This document shows, piece after piece, positions 34,701-45,726 of a stretch of 64,000 bases of DNA (the first letter of the stretch is position 1; the number at the start of each line of letters is the position of its first letter). Position numbers and translations under genes: made by a program. Where the stretch lies: positions 62,001 to 126,000 of the forward strand of contig DF236968.1 of NCBI GenBank assembly GCA_000708835.1. Direction: 5' to 3'. Below the pieces are notes generated by a model. The model had not been told where the DNA came from, made no database searches, and worked only from the letters and a program-made list of their open reading frames with translations. The stretch is from Klebsormidium nitens (Eukaryota; Streptophyta; Klebsormidiophyceae; Klebsormidiales; Klebsormidiaceae).

Positions 34701-37700
34701 AAAGTCGCATGTTTGTGCCACGGCACCTCCGACGTTTTACCCCCTCCAACCGCGTCATTTTGTGATGTCGAAGGCGTCTGATAATGCTGTACACTACGCC
34801 CTTATGCATGCTTAGGTTTGCTAAGCTGAGTTGGAGGCGGCTACCGCTAAGACTTGTGCCAAGGCAACCCGGGCACGAGCTCAAGTTGCAACCGCTGGAC
34901 TTGGCTCGGGCGTCTGCCAGAAGAGCCTATGCGGTTTGGTCTCCTGGGTGGGTGCTGCTGGTGGCTCCTATTGACACGTTCCGGCTCCGCTGTTGACCCG
35001 TCCTAACCCTCCTAATTCGTTTGCCCCGCCCTTGACCCACACTAATCCCCCCTAACCCTGCCTAACCCTCCCTAACCCCTCCCTAACCCGTTGGCCCCGC
35101 CCCTTGACCCACCCTAATCCGCCCTAACCCGTTCGCCCCGCCCCTTGACCCACTCTAAACCGCCTTAAGCGGCCCTAACCCGTTGGCCCCGCCCCTTGAC
35201 CCACCCTAATCCGCCTTAACCCGCCTCAACCCGTCGGCCACGCCCGTGACCGGTTCCGGCCCCGCCCTAACCCGCTGTTGCCCAACGCGCAGGAGCTCCT
35301 GACGCGCCACCCTGACGTCACCACGCCCTTCCTGGTCGCACACTACACACAGGTAGGTGAGGCCCCCACAACCGCAACCAGTCCCCCTTTCCATCAATTC
35401 GCAGACAGTTAAGCCAGACCTCGATTGTTGCCGGCTCGTCTTACCTACGTCCTTGTCTTCCCCACTTGTAGGCTTGCCTGTACTGGTTCGCGAATAGGAA
35501 CATCTGGTACTTTGCGGACTCTCAAAAATGTTTCAGGATGTGGTGGGCAGGTAAGCAGGCTGCGCCGAGGCGGTCTTCTGGATTCCAACTGGCACTCTTA
35601 GATCGATTGCAATCACGTCTTTAGTCGCACTTATTCGATTCCAAGTGCTACAGATCATCTTCATGCAGATCTACGATCCAACAAGCTGACTCCAAAGTCG
35701 CCACACGTCGCATGCGTTTGTATATCGCCTTGGTCGCCTCTCTAAGTTGCGCTGCCCCTCCTTCACCTTCTCGTTCCCTGCTACGTGCAGTTTTTTGAGC
35801 AGTACCGCGGCTTGCTGACGTCAGACAACTACGTCACCAAGCGCCAATCGCTCAAGGTGCGCCCACCAGACACTTGCACGGCGCCAGACCCTTATCCAGA
35901 CGGCCGGTCTCTTCTAAGCAAAGCATGCACAGCCGTCCGGCAATTTATGCTTGGATCTTAATTCCTGCTACCGTCGTGCCGTATGAGTTCTCGTCCTCTC
36001 GTGAATCTCACTCGCTGGCGTGGCAGTCGGAAAGGTTTGCATCGAAATCAGAAAAGGTATGAACAGCTAAGAAAGGAAGAAGGTTGTACTGGGACGCGTA
36101 GGGTTGCTAAGAGGGGTCAGGGGTGCGGAGCAGGTAAATGCTCTGACTCGGGCTCCGAGTGCTAGTCGGGGCTTGTTATCTGCTCGGCTCTTGACGATAA
36201 TTGCTGTTTAGGCCGCAGCTGCTCTCTGTTGCTTCTGCTGACGTCGGCCCCTTAAGCTGCTGTGCCTTGAAACCTAAAGCGCTAAAATTTCATAACCCTG
36301 AACCCTAAACCTTTATACCCTGTACCCTTGAACCGCAGTTCCTGGGCGAGTTGCTGCTGGCGCGCGCGCACGTGGCGGTGCTGGTGCGCTACATTGCGGA
36401 CGTGCACAATCTGCGGCTCCTCATGCTGCTCCTTAAGGTCAGCCCCCGCTGCCAACGGGCCGTCGTTTACCACATCCGAAAGAGCGAACCAAAATTCAGA
36501 GACTGTTCCACTCACAAAATCAGTCAGTCAAACCTGCCGGTGTGATAATTGCCTTTATCTTGACGTTGACCGCATCCGGCCCGCTTTGTGATTGCAGTAA
36601 CGCCGCAGGCGCAGTCACTCGCTCTTCGAATCTTATCAATGATAAATCCAATATGCAATTGCTGCAAGTCGTCACCGCACGCTGTTCGCTTTCACTAGAC
36701 TGATACGTTACTGCGTTCAAATCCAAGTTGCCTGCATCTCATTTCCAAAATTCGCCAGTTGCGAGGGCAGTGCGTCAGCGCCCGAGGCTATAGGGCCACC
36801 TCTGCTTTGCAAGTACAGCCGCATTCGCATCGCTCATGAGATCGCCCGTGTTGCTGCAGGATCCGAGTAAAAGCATCCAGTTTGAAGCGTTCCACGTCTT
36901 CAAGGTCGGACCTCCCCGCCCCTGCGGGCCCCTGCTCTTGAGACTCTGAAGCAACATGCTTTCTGTATCGTCATCCCCCCTCAGCTCATTGCGCTCCCCA
37001 TAGGGTTTGCCCCTCTGTATCCTTTCTTTAGCCCCAAACCCGAAGCCCTGAAATACCAAAACCCTGGATTTCTAAGACCCTAAAGGCGGCTGCGCCAGTT
37101 TCGTGCCTCCTTGTGGCCTTTGGCATGTTATCGCCTTCTTTTGTGATTCTACTGTTGACCGTTGTGCTATAGGCACGACGGTCAGCGTTGCAGTCGGGTG
37201 CTTTTCTGGGGCCCTCACCGTTGATCATACGAGTTATCTCCCTTAGCCCTTTGACAGTCGGCACCGTCAAAACGCATGCATTTTGTTTCGGTTCATGCCC
37301 TGAAAAGCCCGCTCTTGTGCCGGTGTAGTATCTTTACGGCTAACGCGCAATCTTCGACTAAAAGGTGATGCGCGCGCTCGTGCGCAGGTGTTTGTGGCGG
37401 CCCCGCATAAGGAGCCGCCCGTGCTGGCGCTGCTGTGTAAAAATAAGGCCCGCCTGCTGACCTACCTTCACGACTTCCAGAATGACAAAGGTAAGGCCGC
37501 TCTACATCCGGGAGCCGCATACTTCAATGGTGTGGCTTGCGAGTAGGAGTTGCGGTGCGAGGTCGCTTCTCCGGTGCCTACGAAGTTGTTTTTGAGCATT
37601 TGCGGAACGGAGCGGGAATGATGTTTGCTACAGCTCTTTGTGTCAGAAATGGCCACTGCAATCTCGAAGTTCAAGTTCTGGATCGCAATCTTAGCCGTCG

Positions 37701-37920
37701 GATGCCTTTCCAACATCAATCTAAATTGCCCAAGATCAGATAGAATGCCCGAGCCTTGGAAACCCGACGGCAGGTTCGATGCGAAGAGCTGTGGTGCTTT
37801 TGCGTGCGCGCAGAGGACGAGCAATTCGAAGAAGAGAAAGCGCTCCTCGTGAAGGAGGTTCAACAGTTGCCCGAGCCGGGCCCAAAAATAACCAACGAGC
37901 GCAACGCAGCGGTCGATTGA
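31772..37920 (+). CDS. MO25: MO25 / CAB39 scaffold protein
   Basis: Armadillo-like helical scaffold that activates Ste20/germinal-centre kinases and, in animals, LKB1-STRAD (family knowledge). Eleven exons with closing phases: 31772-31909, 32565-32708, 33377-33480, 33786-33860, 34320-34413, 35293-35352, 35791-35856, 36339-36437, 36860-36904, 37388-37490, 37814-37920 (TGA). Product 344 residues, the family's usual length. Landmarks: [135 protein letters not shown] and DEQFEEEKALLVKEV near the end. Several introns are CCCTAA-rich. Start chosen at ATG 31772 because it gives the canonical N-terminus. Confidence 0.96.
34990..35285. repeat. CCCTAA-containing minisatellite in an MO25 intron
   Basis: Imperfect units of about 41-51 bp with CGTTSGCCCCGCCCCTTGAC followed by CCACCCTAATCCGCCCTAA; cores at about 35020, 35089, 35130, 35181 and 35232. 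The array abuts the acceptor of the exon at 35293. Related CCCTAA/CCCTGAA words recur at 33690-33765, 36285-36335, 37030-37085 and 63640-63710. Confidence 0.85.
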
Positions 37921-38754
37921 GAGCAGGGGTAGGCAATCGCGGGGTCGAGCGAGTGCCTTGTGACCCTCGGAGGAAAGTGGTCACTGAGGGAAACATGTTG
38001 CTAAGAACGTACATTGGAACGCCTTGAAAAGGTCAAGCGTGACATTTGCCGAGATTGTGACATGTTAATTTGCACATATGATGGAGTGCACAAGACTTTA
38101 TTGAATTCTTTACACTAAGCCGTACAGTGCAATGGTTACAATTTGAACTACGGGCGAATATCCATCCAGATCGACGTAAGCGAACATTGGTTATATTGCA
38201 AGCCGCGGATAGGCAGCCATCTCTGCATAAATCATCGCGGACTCGGAAATCGTTTAGTGCAATGCCTGGCATCGCGTAATTGTTTGGTGCAAAACCGTGT
38301 AAATCTGAATCCAACCTCTCGCCAATTGCATGAAACCTGTACCGCCGGTGAGTTGAGTTGGTTGGGACCGTTCTTCTAAATTATCCTGAATTTCTTCGAT
38401 CCATATATCGTAGTCCTACTTGCCATGTACCGCACATGTATGGGCCTGCCGTGGAGGTTTGGGGCCGGGCTCAGCAACCGTACTAATTGTGCATGTAGTC
38501 CAGCAATTACAGACTCAAGCTGTGCGTGAGAATCTAGAAAGTGTTTTCGAGCCAGCACTCTCGCCGGTCACGCGTGTCAGAAGCAGGGGCTGGCCGGTCC
38601 GCGCGGGCCGAAGCTAGAATCAGCATGTTTGAAGAGAGCTTTTGGATGAATCCATGGAGAAACAGCTCCAATAAAGACTAGGAAACCATGCTGTGCCCCT
38701 AGCTATAGCTCATTTTGGGATCTTTAATTCAAATACGCGCCGCCTCGTTTTACA
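37921..38754. other. Intergenic, MO25 3' flank to transposon
   Basis: No supported gene; MO25 3' UTR expected at the left. Confidence 0.5.
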
Positions 38755-38860
38755 TTAGTCGGACTTACATTGACACTGTCAAACATCGATCTGGTCAGAT
38801 TCGTTAACCGCACTGTTCGGTCGAGCAACTGCAACTTGACCGCACATTGGATTCCGACCT
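38755..38860 (+). repeat. Left terminal inverted repeat and target duplication
   Basis: TTA then GTCGGACTTACATTGACACT. The inner part carries GAGCAACTGCAAC and CCGCACATTG, matched by the right end with a gap. Confidence 0.85.
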
Positions 38861-39157
38861 CACTGTTGGAAGCAGGACCAGGCCCCCCCCAAGAATGCCC
38901 AACAGGCTGCCGACATGGCAGGTTCAAACTTCCCTCCAAAATGCTCCAGAAGCCACATTTGAAACAAGTTTTGCCAAGCAGCCTTGAATGCAGCGCAAGG
39001 ACAGAAGACTAGGGAGTTCGAGATAGGTAGTAGATAGTAGTCTTTCATTCCTCCAAGCAGACTTCATTCTGGCATTCCTCAAGCTCGCAGCCCGTGAGAT
39101 TCTTGGCACTCCCAGGCGCAACAAGTCTGGTCGACTGGAAGTTGTGGGGAGGCTGCA

Positions 39158-40480
39158 ATGGGGCAGCCAAAAGATCAGCTGGTGCTTCAACTTGGCCTGA
39201 TGCTTGTGATCCTTCTGACAAGGAGCACCCAGTTTCCAGCAAAGCATCGCCATACCGTCTCCTTATTAGCCAGCAGATTCCTCTCAGCCTCTGAAAACGA
39301 GGATGAGGAAGAGTTGAGCATTGTGGCCTACACATGTTCAAGCTTGTGGCCTTATCCGGAAGGTATTCCACCACAAAGAGTGGCGACTGATCTTGGTTGG
39401 TACATCAAGCCCAGGAACGTAGACTTTTGGGAGCATTTCAAGGTGGACTCCTTGGGGGATGAGCAAAGATGGGGAGACATGGTGAGAGTGTCCAGAGGCA
39501 CCTTTGATTACATCGTCGAGATGTTGACCCCCGCTCTAGAGACAAACGTCCCTCTTCCATTTAGGAACATCCCCAATCGAGTGTTTGCTGTAGACAGGCA
39601 GGTTGCCATCGTTCTGCACCGCTTGGCCACTGGAAGCTCTGTTCCCAGCATCATGGAAATGTTTGGCGTCAGCGAGGCCTCAGTGTACCTGGCTGTTAAA
39701 AGAGTGAGCTTGGCGGTTTGGCAAATTTTGCGACCACTCCATTTGAACTGGCCCTTGACTGGGAGCGCACGGCAGGCTGAGGTCATCCAGGGGTTTAAAT
39801 CTAGGAAGGGGCTGCCCCACTGCTGTGGTGCCATTGACTGCACGCACATTCTCATTGAGCTCCCTGACAATGAAGCTTCAACCTGCTGGTTTGATCGAGA
39901 CCATAATTACAGCATGATAATGCAAGCAGTTGTAGATGCTGAAGGCAGATTCCTGGACATTTGTGTGGGGTGGCCAGGAAGCGTTAATGACGCTAGAGTT
40001 CTCACAAACTCTGAGCTGTATGACAAGGTCACGAGCGGGGAGTGGCTGAATTCTGAGCCACTGGTAGTAGCAGGGAATCATATCCCCTTGTACCTGGTTG
40101 GGGACGCAGGATATCCTCACTATCCCTGGTTGCAAGTCCCTTACCCTGGAACCAGACTTTCTGACGTTAAAGACCGGTACAACTACTTTCAGTCTTCCAC
40201 ACGTATCATTGTGGAGATAGCTTTTGGAAGATTGAAAGGCATTTGGAGAATTTTGATGAGAAAGATCTACCGGCCTAACGTAGCATTCCTTCCAATTGTC
40301 GTGGGAGCATGTGCAGTCTTGCACAATATTATGCTAGATCGAGGAGACTACGTTGACGATCATTTGATCCCTCTGCCCGAAGAGAACCCAGAAGGGGGCT
40401 GCCCACGCAACCGCCGGAGCAACATTGATGCAGGGGTAGCACGGGATGCATTGGCGGACTATTGCTTTATGCATTTGTAA
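39158..40480 (+). CDS. PIF/Harbinger transposase (DDE superfamily, DDE_Tnp_4)
   Basis: Cuts and reinserts the surrounding element. A 440-residue uninterrupted frame. An N-terminal helix-turn-helix region (about residues 145-185: RQVAIVLHRLATGSSVPSIM, then FGVSEASVYLAVKR) precedes the catalytic core. The acidic triad is visible as GAIDCTHI (first Asp), LVGDAGYPHYPWL (second Asp) and IVEIAFGRLKGIWRIL (Glu). LHNIMLDRGD near the C-terminus is typical. ATG 39158 was taken as the longest frame; the first about 60 residues before WPYPEG are not conserved, so the true start may be later or spliced. No frameshift or stop, so the enzyme could be functional. Confidence 0.95.
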   Translation: MGQPKDQLVLQLGLMLVILLTRSTQFPAKHRHTVSLLASRFLSASENEDEEELSIVAYTCSSLWPYPEGIPPQRVATDLGWYIKPRNVDFWEHFKVDSLGDEQRWGDMVRVSRGTFDYIVEMLTPALETNVPLPFRNIPNRVFAVDRQVAIVLHRLATGSSVPSIMEMFGVSEASVYLAVKRVSLAVWQILRPLHLNWPLTGSARQAEVIQGFKSRKGLPHCCGAIDCTHILIELPDNEASTCWFDRDHNYSMIMQAVVDAEGRFLDICVGWPGSVNDARVLTNSELYDKVTSGEWLNSEPLVVAGNHIPLYLVGDAGYPHYPWLQVPYPGTRLSDVKDRYNYFQSSTRIIVEIAFGRLKGIWRILMRKIYRPNVAFLPIVVGACAVLHNIMLDRGDYVDDHLIPLPEENPEGGCPRNRRSNIDAGVARDALADYCFMHL

Positions 40481-41022
40481 GGCACAAATCCCTACCAAAC
40501 CTGGTGTTTCACAACACCACCACAATTCTGGAACGTTTTCAGCTTGACTTGTGGTGGTCTGAGCTTTTTAGCACATGCACATTTTGCATTCAAGTCATAT
40601 TTGGACCTTGCATTACTGATCCAGATCACAATTGGTGAGGTGTTGCAAGTTTGCAGCTCATCTGTCATTTGAGCTTCTTGCAAGTATAGATCACATCCGG
40701 TTCGATATCTGGAGAGTTACACTAACATTTGCAAGGATTGAGCTCAGATTCAAGTTGAGCTGCTCATTCTTGTCTCTGAAGACGTCAGGAGTCTGCAAAG
40801 AACAAATGCACTGCCATTAAGTAGAGACGCTAGTGCGATTCGAATAATGCTGAAGCTCAATGTCAATGAAATATCCAGTACAATGACAGATTAGCAACAA
40901 TATTTGGTGCAAGCTCGGAGACAACCTCTTTAAAAGGAGGGTGTTGAGAAACACCTGAATGACGTGGGCTTGATTGAATACAATGTTAAGACAAAACATA
41001 AATGGTAGTTCTGTTCTTCCAA

Positions 41023-42252
41023 CTACTTCTCAGCAATCTTAGCAAAAGCCTGTGCAATTAGTGATAAGGCATCCACCTGCTTTGTGTCTAGCTCAATTTT
41101 TTTCTTATCTATCTCTAGTTGCTCCTTTCTCAATGCCATGTCCATCTGCCACTGCTCCTTGCTGATCTCTAGCGTTGCTTCATGTCGCTTCTGCCTTCCC
41201 TCCTCGCTGGCCTGCATCTGGACCTCCAGCGCCTCCCCGTTACTCTTCAAGGTATTGGCAAGCTCCTTTCTCTGCTCCCCCCACTTTCCCTTCCGCTTCA
41301 AACCTCGCTCATTCTCTTCCCCAAAAGGAGAGCCCTCGGGTCTGGCTGCTCCAAACATCCAGGCTTCATCTTTCGGAGCAGGATCCTCATCGTCTTCCCT
41401 TTTCTCCCCACGCTCACCCTCGGAACTGGACTCCAGAACCGTTGGGGGTGTCATGCTTGCCTTCCCAGCTGTTGCATCTAGCACAAGATTGTAGACTTGC
41501 TGGTCTACATTAGCTGGAAGCGCCACCTCTCGCTTCTCAGTCTGGTTCATTTGGAAGTACCCCGGCTTCCCTGACGGCCTCCGCGTCTCGTAAGACTTGA
41601 CCTTCTTCACCTCAGACAGCAGGCTGTCCCATTTATTTAGACAAGCAAGCCCCGACCTACGAACCCCTTCCGCAAAGCAGCAATCCTCAACCTCTTTCCA
41701 TTTCTCATTGCGCGAACGAGTCTTTGCCCTAGGCCCTGAGCTGGACACCATGTCAGACTTGATCTTGGCAGCAATCAGGATTCTGACCTCATGCTGAGAC
41801 CACCTGGTTGCCTGGTCATACTCCCTCCCAGAATCAGCGGCCCCCTTCTTCTTGGATCCTTTGCTTCTGCCAGTGGCGGCAGGCTGCTGAGATGCAGCAG
41901 GCTGCTGAGATTCAGTGGGGGCTTCAACAGCGATTGGATCAGCAGGATTTGCATGCCTGGCAGGAGTTGCCAACTCAACGTCTGGGAATCCTCCTTCAAG
42001 CTTCTCCTCATTGCCCGCATGACATTCTCCATGTACCTCCACGTCTGCTTAGAAAGGCTCTCCGAGATCAGCTGGCCCTTCGCCGTAGGAGTTGCCAAAG
42101 TCAGGCTGGGGACGAATGCCAATCCCATAACCTTGCTGACCTGGGGCTTCTTGGAAGCGAGCAAACTGTGCTTGCAAATTCAAATAAAGCTGGTATTGCT
42201 CAGCAAGAATTTGTGGATCGTACGAACCACCTTCGCCCCCAGGCTCGCCCAT
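41023..42252 (-). CDS. Myb/SANT-like (trihelix-type) DNA-binding protein of the Harbinger element
   Basis: Partner protein that in PIF/Harbinger elements brings the transposase to the element ends (family knowledge). Proposed exons 42252-42141 and 42044-41023 (TAA), joined in phase; about 377 residues. Alternatively ATG 42042 starts a 339-residue protein without the first exon. A Pro/Gln/Ala-rich start is followed by a Myb/SANT-like domain at about residues 80-155 of the long exon (RWSQHEVRILIAAKI, then NEKWKEVEDCCFAEGVRRSG and CLNKWDSLLSEVKKV). The acidic middle and Glu/Lys/Gln-rich C-terminal helix (KEQWQMDMALRKEQLEIDKK) are typical of such proteins and probably a coiled coil. Confidence 0.85.
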
Positions 42253-42547
42253 GCTCCGCCACTTGTCTTGCTGCACTTGTGAAAGGTGTAGTTTGAGCGA
42301 TGCTGCAAGAAAGATGGTTGTTCTATGAATGTGGCAGCTGTTTGCACTCCTGCCAGGAAGCTCTACCGTCCCAGTCTGTGCTCGCAGCCCAGTGATGCCT
42401 GCATGCAGCACAACCCTGTGTTACGAGGTTGGCGCGAAATGCCTGTGCGATGCCGCTCTGTGCACCGTTCGATGAAAGGTGCACATCCAAATGCATGCCA
42501 CGGGGCAAATTTGAGGGGCCACGTCTTCAAAGAGCAGGGCCTGTTGG

Positions 42548-42580
42548 GCCCGAACTTGCCTCGGCGAGGCAAGTTCGGGC
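42548..42580. repeat. 33-bp near-perfect palindrome inside the transposon
   Basis: Arms GCCCGAACTTGCCTCG and its complement with a one-base centre, about 170 bp from the element's right end. Could form a hairpin; possibly a subterminal transposase-binding or terminator structure. Confidence 0.85.
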
Positions 42581-42649
42581 GGACAGTACACGGTCGGAAT
42601 CTGACAGCGGAACCATGTGAAATTCGGCCTCGGCAGGGGGGCAAAGCCA

Positions 42650-42755
42650 AGTAACCGTACTGTCGAACATCACTTCGGTCGACATTCAATGTGCGGTACG
42701 GTTGCAGTTGCTCTTTCGATGTAACAGTGTTAATGTAAGTCTCCTCTTAGTCGGA
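42650..42755 (-). repeat. Right terminal inverted repeat and target duplication
   Basis: On the complementary strand the end reads GAGGAGACTTACATTAACAC. It is followed outside (+ strand) by TTAGTCGGA, which repeats the nine bases at 38755-38763. Confidence 0.85.
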
Positions 42756-43180
42756 TCTTTGCAGACTGTAGCTTTCGTTGGATTGTTCAGCCTATATGTG
42801 ATAAACTCATACACGCGATGTGCAGAGACAGCTAATGGATTTATCGGCCACTTTGAAGATGTGCAAAAACTATCTACCAATTTATTCACGACATAATATG
42901 AAACGAGCTGTTGTGCATATGCAAGCATTCAAACAAATCAGTTTTCAACATCATACAAATCTTCGTGTATGGTAAGAATGTGACACGTAATCATGTTCAA
43001 GAACGTTTACAATTTATCTCCGGGGTCTGACCCTTTCAGGCCAACTGACCAAAACCCACAAAAGGAAACCTCTTAAGACGTGGAATCTACATCCATCTGG
43101 TTGATCCATGAAGGACTTATGCCACCTATGATACACTCTCATTGACTTCAGTAATAAGGTAAAGCATGAAGTGTGCAAAA
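42756..43180. other. Intergenic, transposon to hydrophilin gene
   Basis: AT-rich; no coding signal. Contains the hydrophilin gene's 3' flank. Confidence 0.5.
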
Positions 43181-45726
43181 TTAGAGCACGTTCTTGTGCG
43201 CGCCAAGGCCGGTGGTTCCAGTATGGGCAGCACTGGTGTCAGTGTGCTTGTTGTGGTGGCCGGGCATGATCTTTGAAGCAGCAGCGCCAACTGCGAAACG
43301 AAAATAGAGTATTCTTAGTAGACAGAAAATGTGTTTGTGGACGGTACTACAACCGTTGTGAGCAGAGGCGGACGTACACATTGGAAAGTCGAAAAAGACA
43401 CATCCCTTTGAAAACATAATGTATGCGCAATCAAAAGATGTGAAGAATTCACTTCTCTTTTTGAAAGAAGCACACTTCAATTCTGGAGGAATCGAATTGA
43501 CAAGGACCAAGAAATGCTCCTTTATTCATCGAGGAGCAGTGAGGGTTGCAGAAGTACTTGGAGAAGTGAGGGTCGGTTAAATATTCCCTAAGAACGTACA
43601 GACCAATTCCCACCCGCAATTCCCACACGCAATATCCATGGATTCCAACCTATCCGTATCCAGCTCCTCAGCAGCTGGTCCCCATTCGCTTCACTTTACA
43701 GAAGCGAACTGGTGAGGTAAATTTGGAAGCATACGTTTTCGAACAAGAAGATAACAGGTCAGAAGAGAGATCAGAAATGCAACTCACGCATCCCAACAGC
43801 TCCAGATCCAGGAAGGTGACCCGCATGCTCTTGACCCTCATAAGCGGCTGCAATAATCAGGAGCATAGTCAGTCAGTTGTGTCTCTGAATCTGCAGAATC
43901 CACAAACCCTAGCAAGGAACGAGACAAAAGAGGGGGTCAAACCAGAAGAAACAAAGGAGGAGGTATCCAAATCCTTAACATTGGCAGCCTTCACAATGTT
44001 CTCCGATTCCTGCCCATTGCAGCCTTCACAACACTTCTCCAGTAAATATTACAGGATAGAGATTGGACCAGCTTGTTGAACAAACACTCACCAGCGCTGG
44101 AAGCAGGGTCAACCCCAAACTTGGCCTGGTGGGGGCCGACACCCTGGTGGCCAATGCCCTGGTGGCCAATGCCCTCATGACCAATGCCCTGGTGGCCAAT
44201 GCCCTCATGACCAATGCCCTGGTGGCCAATGCCCTCGTGACCAATGCCCTGGTGGCCAATGCCCTGGTGACCAATGCCCTGGTGACCTGAAAACGAAGAA
44301 ATGCTGGCAGAGCCTTAGACAGATGGAGCTTGTTTTGAAGATTGTGGTTCCTGTTTGACTTACCCAGAATATTCAGGAAGAGGTTGCAGAGGCAAAAGTG
44401 CATCTTTCTTCTTGGACTCTGAGCTTGCAAACAACTTGTGTCTTTGTCAGATGGAGAGTTTGCCATCTTTTTCGATTGTTCCCGATGAACAAGGCACTGC
44501 AAATGGTCGTTACTGTCTCCACGCATGCAGACAAGCTCATTTCTGAGTATGTTGGCAATCTTGTTATTGACATCCTGTCTTCTACATTCTCAAATCAAAA
44601 GGAAAGGCAATTCTATTGCAGATTACGGAGCGCGGGGAGCCAGCTTTACAAGCAAGGATGGAGAGCATGTGGCTGACCCTAGGACGAACATAGGTGTTTT
44701 CCCAGCTGAGAAATTTTGCATACAACAGGGATTCCTCAAAGGAAGGTCCTCAGTGGCCACCTTCAACCAGACAACTTATCCTCTCTTGTGACTTGCTCAG
44801 AAAATTAAGCTGCTGCGAACATATCCCAAACAACAGATTGTTGGCAGTCTGGATACGGTTTCTCTTCTCAGCTTTGCTCCAACTTTGGTAGAATGCAAAG
44901 CTCATCAGCTGCCTCCTCTCACCGGCCTCAGAGAAGACGGGGCGGGCTCCAGAACCTGCAGTGGTTCCCATGGTCGGGGTTCCTCCCATTTGGTTGCCCA
45001 TGAGCTGCTCCTCATTCCCCATTGTGGTGGGAGTGGTGTGAGTCACACCAGTTGTTGGCACCTCGTAGCGGCCAATCACTCCAGCCTGACGCAGGAACAG
45101 GGTAGGAACACTGTCAGCACAATATTGTTTGGCACAATCTAGTGTCAAGAGAAATTGGTTGAACAAGACGAGGCGTGTGCAATTGAACATTTTCGACTTC
45201 AGCTCAAGCCTGGTAGCCTCAAGCACTCAACGTTTCAGCGTGCAGATTTGCAACTGGGAATTGACGTACAATTACACTTGGGAGAGCCAAAGCGAAAAAG
45301 ACTTGATCAGAAGCGGCTCTACACCTTGAATATGACCACCAAGCAGTACAACTTAATTTGGTCACGTCCGGAGAGCACCTTCTGCAAAGGCACTGGCGTT
45401 TTGACAATGTTGCCAGTTCTCTTCATTCCAGTTTGAGAGCAGACTAGGCAAGCAAAACCTTGTACACTCTGGCAGATTGCACTGACAATATAACTGACTG
45501 AAGCTCGCATTCTCACCTCATTGTGGTTGTGAGTACCGCTGGTGTGGGTATAATTAGGCACGTGAGTACCGGTGTGGGTACCAGGCACGTGAGTACCAGT
45601 GTGGGTACCAGCGGTGTGTGTACCGGTGTGGGTACCAGTGGTGTGGCTGTCTCCCTTGCCCATCATCTCCTTGATGGCAGCCACAGGGTGCGTCAGCTTC
45701 TCCTTGGTGGTCATGTGGGACGCCAT
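43181..45726 (-). CDS. Gly/His/Thr-rich hydrophilin-like (LEA-like) repeat protein
   Basis: Five exons with closing phases: 45726-45517, 45085-44923, 44286-44092, 43847-43788, 43290-43181 (TAA); 245 residues. Exon 1: MASHMTTKEKLTHPVAAIKE, then GTHTGTHT/VP repeats rich in Thr, Gly and His. Exon 2: GRYEVPTTGVTH, then Met/Gly/Thr-rich sequence ending GARPVFSEAG. Exon 3: ten tandem GHQGI/GHEGI pentapeptides, then PHQAKFGVDP. Exon 5: IMPGHHNKHTDTSAAHTG and GLGAHKNVL. There is no Trp, very little hydrophobic sequence and no signal peptide. Composition and the KEK-type N-terminus suggest a desiccation-related LEA/hydrophilin. The His density would also suit metal binding, as in some dehydrins. Assignment to a named LEA group is not possible from sequence alone. 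Confidence 0.78.
44130..44286. repeat. 15-bp coding tandem repeat (GHQGI/GHEGI)
   Basis: Ten units of CCAATGCCCTGGTGG/CCAATGCCCTCATGA on the + strand, in frame in the minus-strand gene. Q/E alternation is patterned (Q,Q,Q,E,Q,E,Q,E,Q,Q), suggesting a 30-bp higher-order unit. Confidence 0.9.

Larger units (their letters stand above)
38758..42746. mobile_element. Complete PIF/Harbinger DNA transposon, about 3.99 kb
   Basis: Terminal inverted repeats share ACTTACATTRACACTGT at both ends: left 38763-38779, right 42724-42740 as the complement. Further subterminal similarity includes GAGCAACTGCAAC and CCGCACATTG on the left, with their complements near 42685-42715. TTA stands directly outside each end (38755-38757 and 42747-42749), the TWA target duplication of this superfamily. 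Inside are the two proteins the superfamily needs: a DDE transposase (+) and a Myb/SANT-like protein (-), convergently arranged, both open. The element lies in intergenic DNA between MO25 and the hydrophilin gene. Confidence 0.92.

Noticed and set aside
38897-42549. 11-bp inverted pair gcccaacaggc/gcctgttgggc as transposon ends
   Set aside because: No target duplication; the pair at 38758/42746 has longer similarity and flanking TTA.
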